5,432 bases of DNA from Anaerolineae bacterium. Lineage in GTDB: Bacteria > Chloroflexota > Anaerolineae > J102. Made by a program: the position numbers and the translations under genes. The stretch spans positions 1 to 5,432 of the forward strand of contig JALSPL010000032.1 in assembly GCA_026985975.1 (NCBI GenBank). Direction: 5' to 3'. Every line of letters begins with the position of its first letter. Position 1 is the first letter of the stretch. Shown in pieces: positions 1 through 4,420 of this stretch. The notes below the pieces were generated by a model. It saw only the letters and a list, made by a program, of their open reading frames with translations. It was not told the origin of the DNA and did not search any database.

Positions 1-104
1 AGGTCGGGGCGGACGCCGACGCCAGAGAAAACAGGCTACTGCTCAGGTTAGAAGGCTAAAGCCCCGCCAAACTACAGGCATTTGCGCTTGTAAAACCATC
101 TCAC
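1..104. other. Non-coding start of window, upstream of the octamer array
   Basis: No gene could be supported here. Two forward frames hit stops early (TAG at 49-51, TAA at 57-59), and the third stays open only because the CT-rich repeat that follows lacks stop codons. The segment contains GGCTAAAGCC at 54-63, whose arms GGCT and AGCC are complementary, within a 'ggctaaagccccgcc' context that resembles short intergenic repeats. The first 26 bases are rich in GACGCC-like words, which recur at 3452-3466. No clear sigma-70 promoter for tyrS was recognised, and no T-box leader (specifier hairpin, antiterminator) was seen. Confidence 0.5.
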
Positions 105-242
105 ACTCTCCCACTCTCACACTCTCCCACTCTCCCACTCCCACACTCCCACACTCCCACACTCTCCCACTCTCACACTCCCACACTCTCCCACTCTCCC
201 ACTCTCACACTCCCACACTCCCTCCCACTCTCCCATCCTCTC
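105..242 (+). repeat. 8-bp CT-rich tandem repeat (minisatellite) abutting the tyrS start codon
   Basis: The tract divides into consecutive 8-base units of three variants: a = ACTCTCCC, b = ACTCTCAC, c = ACTCCCAC. In order from 105 they read a b a a c c c a b c a a b c. A 10-base c-like unit (217-226), another a (227-234) and a degenerate ATCCTCTC (235-242) follow, and ATG comes immediately at 243. The + strand has no G from 91 to 244. The complementary strand is a GGGAGAGT-type purine-rich array. Such arrays expand and contract by slippage, so copy number may vary between strains. It occupies the exact position where a ribosome binding site for tyrS would be expected, and no purine-rich Shine-Dalgarno sequence is present. 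Confidence 0.93.
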
Positions 243-1478
243 ATGACCGACTTTCCACCCGTCGAAGAGCAACTGACCATCCTCATGCGCGGCGTCGATT
301 TTGGTGACGCCAAAACCTACAAGAACATGGAGGCGGAGCTACGCCAGCGGCTGGAAGAGAGCCGCAAGAGCGGACGCCCGCTGCGCGTCTACTGCGGCTA
401 CGACCCCACCTCGCCCGACCTGCATCTGGGGCACACCGTCACCATGCGCAAGCTGCGCCAGTTCCAGGACCTGGGGCATCAGGCCATCTTCCTCATCGGC
501 ACCTTCACCGGCATCATCGGCGACCCCAGCGATAAGGACAGCGCCCGCCCCCAGCAGACCATGGAAGAGGCCATGGCCAAAGCCCAAACTTACATCGAGC
601 AAGCTTTCAAGGTGTTGGACCCCGAAAAAACCGAGATTCGCTACAACCACGAATGGCTGAGCAAACTCACCTTCAAGGATGTCATCGGCCTGGCCAGCCA
701 TTTTACGGTGCAGCAATTTCTGGCCCGGGATAACTTCTCAAAACGCTACGCGTCGGGCGCCCCCATCTGGCTGCACGAGTTCTTCTACGCCCTGATGCAG
801 GGCTATGACGCGGTGGCGCTGAAGACCGACGTCCAGCTTGGCGGCAGCGACCAACTCTTCAACCTGATGGCCGGGCGCAAACTGATGGAGGCCTTTGGCC
901 TGCGCCCGCAGATCGCCCTGACCATGCCCATCCTGGTGGGAACAGATGGCCACGAGCGCATGAGCAAGAGCACGGGCAACACCATTGGCATCACCGAGCC
1001 GCCCGAGCAGATGTACGGCAAGGTCATGTCCATCCCCGACGAGGTCATGCGCAACTACGCCGAGCTGGTCACAAGCTGGCATCCCGACAAAATCGAGCAG
1101 CTTTTTGCCGAACTGGAGGCGGGCAGGCTGCATCCCCGAGATCTAAAGATGATGCTGGCCCGGGAGATCGTCGCGCTTTTCCACTCGCCCGAAGACGCCC
1201 AGCGGGCCGAGGAATACTTCATCCGCACCATCCAGAAAAAAGAGCTGCCCGAGGACATGCCCGAGCTGACGGTGGGGCCGGAAGATACGGTGGCGGACCT
1301 GTTGGTGCGCGCGGGTTTCGCCCGCAGCAAAGGCGAGGCCAAACGCGACATCAAGGGCGGCGGCGTGCGGCTGAACGGCGAGCGAGTGACGGACATCATG
1401 CTGCATCCCCAACCGGGCCCCGAGGGCATGGTGCTGCAAAAAGGCAAACGCCGCTTCGTCCGCCTCATTAGCCATTGA
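243..1478 (+). CDS. tyrS: Tyrosyl-tRNA synthetase (class I)
   Basis: Charges tRNA-Tyr with tyrosine using ATP, in the cytoplasm. The 411-residue protein has the full bacterial architecture. A Rossmann catalytic domain carries the HIGH motif as HLGH (61-64), preceded by the YCGYDPTSPDL segment. A tyrosine-pocket stretch MQGYD (185-189) is followed by LGGSDQ (199-204). The class I KMSKS loop appears as RMSKS (239-243). An S4-like RNA-binding domain spans about residues 346-409. Motif spelling (KMSKS type, LMQGYD...LGGSDQ) points to the TyrZ-like bacterial branch rather than the E. coli KFGKT branch. The ATG at 243 is preferred because VEEQLTILMRG just after it looks like the conserved N-terminus of the family; the next Met (residue 15) would remove it. 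There is no Shine-Dalgarno sequence: a CT-only octamer repeat runs up to the start. The last three residues (ISH) and the stop lie inside a 14-bp tandem repeat. All key motifs are intact, so it is probably functional. Confidence 0.97.
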   Translation: MTDFPPVEEQLTILMRGVDFGDAKTYKNMEAELRQRLEESRKSGRPLRVYCGYDPTSPDLHLGHTVTMRKLRQFQDLGHQAIFLIGTFTGIIGDPSDKDSARPQQTMEEAMAKAQTYIEQAFKVLDPEKTEIRYNHEWLSKLTFKDVIGLASHFTVQQFLARDNFSKRYASGAPIWLHEFFYALMQGYDAVALKTDVQLGGSDQLFNLMAGRKLMEAFGLRPQIALTMPILVGTDGHERMSKSTGNTIGITEPPEQMYGKVMSIPDEVMRNYAELVTSWHPDKIEQLFAELEAGRLHPRDLKMMLAREIVALFHSPEDAQRAEEYFIRTIQKKELPEDMPELTVGPEDTVADLLVRAGFARSKGEAKRDIKGGGVRLNGERVTDIMLHPQPGPEGMVLQKGKRRFVRLISH

Positions 1479-1498
1479 CAATTAGCCGTTGACAATTA
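1467..1498 (+). repeat. 14-bp tandem repeat spanning the tyrS stop and the start of the next gene
   Basis: Two copies sit head to tail: ATTAGCCATTGACA (1467-1480) and ATTAGCCGTTGACA (1481-1494), differing at one base. A partial third copy ATTA follows (1495-1498). The first copy encodes the last residues of TyrS (Ile-Ser-His) and its TGA stop (1476-1478). The A of the ATG of the following gene (1498) is the last base of the partial copy. Each full unit ends in TTGACA, identical to a sigma-70 -35 box, but I see no good -10 at proper spacing. It resembles the 'caattgacaatt' intergenic repeats seen in some bacterial genomes (from memory). Confidence 0.85.
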
Positions 1499-2202
1499 TG
1501 AGGATCGCGCTCCATGTTCCCTGCCTGGTGCAGGCCCGCCGCCCGAAACTGCTGCGGGCCATGCGCGAGGTGGGGGATGCGCTGGGCTGGGACCAGACCG
1601 TCCCCCGGGGGCAGACCTGCTGCGGGCTGCCAGCGTGGGAGGCGGGATTCGAGGACGCAGCCCGGGATGCGGCCCGGCGCACAGTGCAGCTTTTCCGGGA
1701 TGCAGACATCGCGCTCACCCCCTCCGCCGCCTGTCACGCCATGCTCACCCGCCGCATCCCCGAGCTGCTGGCCGATGACGCCGAGGCGGGCGGCGCACAG
1801 GCCCTGGCCCGCAAGACCCGCCTGTGGTGCGACGCGGTGGCTGCAGAACGCGACGCACTGCTGCCCCGGCTGCATTTTTCGGGCCGGGCGCTGCTGCTGG
1901 ATTCCTGCTCGCGCGGATTCAGCGAGGACTTTCGGACGCTCATCGCCGCCATGCCGGGTCTGACCCTGGTGGAGAGCCTGGGCGACTGTTGCAGCTTCAG
2001 CCACGATCTCAGCCGTCGTCATCCCGACATCGCCAGCGCCATGGCCGAAAGCCAGGCCGCGGTGCTGCGCCGCCGCAAATTGGACGTCATTCTCGTCAAT
2101 GAACCTGGCTGCATCCTGCAACTCGAACCTTTTTGCCAGACCAAGCCAATCCCCGCGCTCCTTCACCCCGCCGAATTTTTGGCGGACCTGCTTCGTAAAT
2201 AA
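1498..2202 (+). CDS. LutA-like (Fe-S)-binding protein with two cysteine-rich CCG domains
   Basis: Member of the LutA/YkgE/GlcF/HdrB cysteine-rich family, here 234 residues, close to the usual LutA length. In LutABC systems LutA is part of an iron-sulfur complex that oxidises L-lactate to pyruvate in the cytoplasm. The first half has the expected ligands: C9 in HVPCLVQ, the pair C41-C42 in GQTCCGLPAWEAG, and C79 in TPSAACHAM. The second half repeats the pattern with C137 in LLLDSCSRG, C164-C165 in LGDCCSF, and C205 in NEPGCILQL, but the CCG tripeptide reads CCS (Ser166), and the His of the usual HDSC is lost. The ATG at 1498 is preferred; an in-frame TTG at 1489 lies within the repeat. No Shine-Dalgarno sequence is visible. 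It follows tyrS with a 19-nt gap, so co-transcription is possible. LutB and LutC are not in the window, so the substrate is uncertain. Confidence 0.85.
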   Translation: MRIALHVPCLVQARRPKLLRAMREVGDALGWDQTVPRGQTCCGLPAWEAGFEDAARDAARRTVQLFRDADIALTPSAACHAMLTRRIPELLADDAEAGGAQALARKTRLWCDAVAAERDALLPRLHFSGRALLLDSCSRGFSEDFRTLIAAMPGLTLVESLGDCCSFSHDLSRRHPDIASAMAESQAAVLRRRKLDVILVNEPGCILQLEPFCQTKPIPALLHPAEFLADLLRK

Positions 2203-2214
2203 AGTTATGTTTAC

Positions 2215-2277
2215 GTCATTCCGAAGGAGCGCAGCGACTGAGGAATCTCCCCGTCTGCAAACGCTAGATTCTTCGCT
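2215..2277. repeat. Intergenic repeat of the 'GTCATTCCGAAGGAGCG' type, degenerate right half
   Basis: The left part (2215-2250) begins GTCATTCCGAAGGAGCGCAG and continues to GAGGAATCTCC. It resembles a dispersed intergenic element common in several bacterial phyla, recognised from memory rather than by search. In full copies the two ends form a long inverted repeat. Here only a short core survives: GAATCT (2243-2248) pairs with AGATTC (2266-2271) across 17 bases, flanked by AGCGA- and TTCGCT-like words. The distal GGAATGAC end is missing. The element begins 12 bases after the stop of the LutA-like gene. It has no T-tract and does not look like an intrinsic terminator. Confidence 0.6.
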
Positions 2278-2361
2278 TCCCGGGAAGAGATTACCAGTAA
2301 CAATCCGGGGGAAACTGAGTTCAAAGCAAAAAACGCCAGTGTCCAGTTGAAAAGATGAAAT

Positions 2362-2403
2362 CAAAAAAATCTGCGAGAATCTGAGACATCAGAAATTTCT
2401 GCG
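2362..2403. repeat. Degenerate 'ATCTGCG' repeat containing a 12-bp perfect palindrome
   Basis: The stretch contains AAATCTGCG, AATCTGAGA, ACATCAGAA and TTTCTGCG words in a row. It looks like a worn copy of the 'AAATCTGCGTAAATCTGCG' spacer repeats seen in some environmental genomes (impression only). Within it CAGAAATTTCTG (2390-2401) is its own reverse complement over 12 bases, ending 62 bases before the next ATG. It could be an operator for the membrane-protein gene or simply part of the repeat. AT-rich sequence surrounds it. Confidence 0.4.
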
Positions 2404-2463
2404 TTCCTGACTTTCATCCTTCGGGCAGACAAACCGTTTTCCACTTATTCTCATGGAACTCAC

Positions 2464-3009
2464 ATGAAAACACGATTCGAAATCCCGCTCTCTCAAAAAA
2501 TCACCCCCGAAACGCCCTTCGATGACGCTTTCAATATCACCCGGCGCAACCACGTCATGTTTATGATCTCGGGCCTGGTTTATGTACTGGTGGCGTGGTT
2601 GATCCAGCAGTTTGTTTGGGGCGGACAGCCGACTGGCTTCCTCAACCTACCCGAGCTCACTTACCTGATGCTGGCGGGTGCGGCAGTCGTCCTCACCCTG
2701 GCGGCGATAGCGGCCCTGTTCCTCATCCTGCCCAAAATGACCTCGCCCGCGGCGGTGTTGGACAAAAAAGACATCAGCACGGTGGAGACGCTAGGCTTTG
2801 AGCTAAGCCAGGCGCACATGGTGCGGATCGTCGCCGCACAAACGCCCGCCATCCTGGGCCTGGTCCTGTACTTGCTCAATGGCAACATCCCGCATATGAT
2901 CATCTTCGTGGCCATTTCCCTCCTGCTTCTGCTGGCCACTTTTCCCCGCCGAGATGACTGGGAGGAGGGCAAGCGGCTGTTCGAGAGGCAAAAAGCCATG
3001 AGGGGATGA
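2464..3009 (+). CDS. Hypothetical membrane protein with four predicted transmembrane helices
   Basis: I do not recognise a family. The 181-residue protein has a hydrophilic N-terminus (1-30, KTRFEIPLSQKITPETPFDD). Hydrophobic helices follow at about 31-52, 64-90, 119-138 and 142-160, then a charged tail PRRDDWEEGKRLFERQKAM. A polar segment at 91-118 (DKKDISTVETLGFELSQAH) separates two helix pairs. The last pair carries AAQTPAILGLVLYLLNGN. With no cleavable signal and an even number of helices, both termini are probably on the same, likely cytoplasmic, side given the basic tail. No catalytic motif or metal-binding pattern is evident. The ATG at 2464 is the first Met in frame and lacks a good Shine-Dalgarno. 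A four-codon out-of-frame ATG (2453) ends in a TGA overlapping this start. The gene is probably monocistronic: repeats lie before it and a possible promoter after it. Confidence 0.8.
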   Translation: MKTRFEIPLSQKITPETPFDDAFNITRRNHVMFMISGLVYVLVAWLIQQFVWGGQPTGFLNLPELTYLMLAGAAVVLTLAAIAALFLILPKMTSPAAVLDKKDISTVETLGFELSQAHMVRIVAAQTPAILGLVLYLLNGNIPHMIIFVAISLLLLLATFPRRDDWEEGKRLFERQKAMRG

Positions 3010-3044
3010 AGTCGCCTCCGGGCCGGTATCGGTAAACGCAAAAA

Positions 3045-3055
3045 TGTGCTAAACT
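3045..3055 (+). promoter_or_regulatory. Possible extended -10 promoter element
   Basis: TGCTAAACT at 3047-3055 fits an extended -10 (TG-N-TATAAT-like, here TAAACT at 3050-3055), about 32 bases before the ATG of the small gene at 3087. A start of transcription near 3062 would give a short leader that includes the ribosome binding site. No convincing -35 (TTGACA-like) lies 16-18 bases upstream; the extended TG may compensate. This is a weak prediction by eye. Confidence 0.3.
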
Positions 3056-3074
3056 GCCAGAATCACATCAATGC

Positions 3075-3078
3075 GAGG
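3075..3078 (+). promoter_or_regulatory. Ribosome binding site for the 114-residue protein
   Basis: GAGG lies 8 bases before the ATG at 3087 and supports this start. The three genes before this one all lack a visible Shine-Dalgarno, so its presence here is a contrast within the window. Confidence 0.65.
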
Positions 3079-3086
3079 TTCCACCT

Positions 3087-3431
3087 ATGTCATCCAGAAA
3101 ACGTAAAGTGCATCGCCCCAAATATGGTTCACGCCCCCCTATGCAGCGAGCAGAGAAAAGCTATGAACCATCCGAAGCAGACGGCAGGATGGTGGGCAAT
3201 GAGATACTGAAAACAGTGGATGCGCAGCTCCACGCCGAGGAACTGCCCGAAGTCAAAGCCACGTATGATCGTCTGCGCGGCATGGGCTTCTCTGATGAGG
3301 AAGCACGGCGACATATCGGCGCTGTTGTGGCAACCGAGATTTACGAAATGTTGAAATTCAACCGTCTTTTCGATCGAAAACAGTATGTCGCCCGATTGGA
3401 GCGACTTCCTGAAATGCCCTGGGAAGAATAG
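3087..3431 (+). CDS. Small conserved-looking protein of unknown function (114 residues)
   Basis: A soluble protein with no signal peptide or membrane segment. The first 30 residues are basic and low in order (SSRKRKVHRPKYGSRPP). Residues 35-90 look largely helical: EILKTVDAQLHAEELPEVKATYDRLRGMGFSDEEARRHIGAVVATEIYEML (about 39-89). A C-terminal block FDRKQYVARLERLPEMPWEE follows. The pattern 'glycine turn, S-x-E-E-A, I-x-x-V-x-x-x-E-I, L-x-x-L-P' recalls small uncharacterised proteins from diverse bacteria, but I cannot name the family. The start is backed by GAGG 8 bases upstream and a possible extended -10. By eye its GC content and codon choice are less GC-rich than those of the flanking tyrS and ABC genes, which may hint at a different history. 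It does not look like a DNA-binding regulator (no clear helix-turn-helix), though the basic head could bind nucleic acid. Confidence 0.8.
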   Translation: MSSRKRKVHRPKYGSRPPMQRAEKSYEPSEADGRMVGNEILKTVDAQLHAEELPEVKATYDRLRGMGFSDEEARRHIGAVVATEIYEMLKFNRLFDRKQYVARLERLPEMPWEE

Positions 3432-3451
3432 CGGCCATTCAAACCGCCCCG

Positions 3452-3484
3452 GACGCCGAAGGCGTCGCAAACCTCAGCGGGTTT
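3452..3484 (+). other. Two adjacent small hairpins, possible weak terminator
   Basis: GACGCC (3452-3457) and GGCGTC (3461-3466) form a 6-bp stem with a GAA loop. Directly after, AAACC (3469-3473) and GGTTT (3480-3484) form a 5-bp stem with a 6-nt loop. They begin 20 bases after the stop of the 114-residue gene. The second hairpin ends in TTTATCT, not a proper T-tract, so intrinsic termination is doubtful. The sequence also looks like a dispersed spacer repeat ('GACGCCGAAGGCGTC...AAACCTCAGCGGGTTT'). Confidence 0.35.
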
Positions 3485-3527
3485 ATCTGATCTGAGCAGC
3501 TCCTCGCCTCCTTTCCCCATCCTTCTC

Positions 3528-3532
3528 AGGAG
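3528..3532 (+). promoter_or_regulatory. Strong ribosome binding site for the ABC ATPase
   Basis: AGGAG, the best Shine-Dalgarno match in the window, stands 6 bases before the ATG at 3539 and fixes that start. No clear promoter was recognised in the 107-base spacer before it. Confidence 0.8.
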
Positions 3533-3538
3533 ATTCGA

Positions 3539-4420
3539 ATGCCCGTCATCGAAACCCGGCAACTCACCAAATACTACGGCAAGGCCCGGGGCGTCATCGA
3601 CGTGGACATGCAAGTGGAGGAGGGGGAGATCTTCGGGTTCATCGGGCCCAATGGCGCCGGTAAATCCACTACCATCCGCCTGCTGCTCAACCTCATCTTT
3701 CCCACCCGCGGCAGCGCCCGCATCTTCGGCAAGGATGTGGTGCGGGACGGGCCCGAAATCCGCCGCCACATCGGCTATCTGCCCTCGGAGGTGTTCTATT
3801 ATGAGCGCATGAAGGTCATCGATCTGCTGAAATACGCGGCCAGTTTTTATCCCGGCGATCACAGCCAGCGCCTGCACGAGCTGGCCGACATCATGGGGCT
3901 GGACCTGAATCGGCGTATCGAGGACCTGTCGTACGGGAACAGAAAGAAGGTGGGGATTGTGCAGGGGCTTTTGCATCGCCCGCGGCTGCTGTTGCTGGAT
4001 GAACCCACCCTGGGCCTGGACCCGCTGATGCAGCGCACCTTCTTCCAGCTCATCCGGGAGGAGAACGCCCGCGGGGCCACCATCTTCTTCTCCTCCCACA
4101 TCCTGGGCGAGGTGCAGCGGCTGTGCAACCGGGTGGCCATCATCAAGGAAGGCCGCCTCATCGAGGTCTCCGACATCCGCACCCTGCAACAGAACAACTA
4201 CAAACGCATCTACGTGGCCGCCCGGGCCATCCCCGACGGCTACTTCGACCTGCCCGGCGTAACCAATCTGGAGCCGGTCGATGGCGGCGTGCGATTCTTC
4301 TTCAAGGGGGATATCGACGCCATAGTCGCCCGCATCAGCGCCCTGGACCTCAGCGACGTCACCATCGAAGAACCGACCCTGGAAGAGATATTCATGCACT
4401 ACTACGAGCAGGCGGCATGA
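3539..4420 (+). CDS. ABC transporter ATP-binding protein (ABC-2 type exporter)
   Basis: The 293-residue cytoplasmic ATPase drives the permease encoded directly downstream. Walker A is GPNGAGKST (36-44). The signature is LSYGNRKK (130-137) instead of LSGGQ. Walker B is LLLLDEP (150-156) with the catalytic glutamate E155. The D-loop is GLDPL (159-163) and the H-loop histidine is H187 in SSHIL. The usual Q-loop glutamine is replaced in IGYLPSE (78-84). The LSxGN signature and the YLP-x-E segment are, as far as I recall, typical of a subgroup of ABC-2 exporters in Gram-positives and Chloroflexota. A C-terminal extension of roughly 75 residues ends in EEPTLEEIFMHYYE, the usual tail of NatA/CcmA-like drug or antibiotic ATPases. 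All hydrolysis residues are present, so it should be active. The substrate cannot be told from the sequence. Its stop overlaps the permease start, which implies translational coupling. Confidence 0.95.
   Translation: MPVIETRQLTKYYGKARGVIDVDMQVEEGEIFGFIGPNGAGKSTTIRLLLNLIFPTRGSARIFGKDVVRDGPEIRRHIGYLPSEVFYYERMKVIDLLKYAASFYPGDHSQRLHELADIMGLDLNRRIEDLSYGNRKKVGIVQGLLHRPRLLLLDEPTLGLDPLMQRTFFQLIREENARGATIFFSSHILGEVQRLCNRVAIIKEGRLIEVSDIRTLQQNNYKRIYVAARAIPDGYFDLPGVTNLEPVDGGVRFFFKGDIDAIVARISALDLSDVTIEEPTLEEIFMHYYEQAA

Noticed and set aside
105..242. CRISPR-like array
   Set aside because: Units are 8 bp and contiguous with no unique spacers; it is a minisatellite.
1..242. T-box riboswitch upstream of tyrS
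   Set aside because: No specifier stem, no T-box consensus and no terminator; most of the leader is G-free repeat that cannot fold.
1489..1491. TTG as start of the LutA-like gene
   Set aside because: It lies in the tandem repeat and adds only three residues; ATG at 1498 begins the conserved MRIALHVPC segment. It cannot be fully excluded.
1468..2364. Open frame (298 codons) on the minus strand across the LutA-like gene
   Set aside because: The forward frame has the cysteine motifs of a known family; the reverse frame starts in an intergenic repeat and shows no family features.
2453..2467. Four-codon upstream ORF (ATG GAA CTC ACA TGA) overlapping the start of the membrane protein
   Set aside because: The ATGA-type overlap could allow coupling, but there is no ribosome binding site before it and so short a frame is expected by chance.
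3452..3484. Firm intrinsic terminator
   Set aside because: Stems are short and no T-tract follows; kept only as a possible weak terminator.
4123..4416. N-terminal extension of the permease reading frame
   Set aside because: It overlaps the conserved ATPase gene in another frame and translates to His/Arg/Pro-rich sequence; the ATGA overlap at 4417-4420 gives a natural start.
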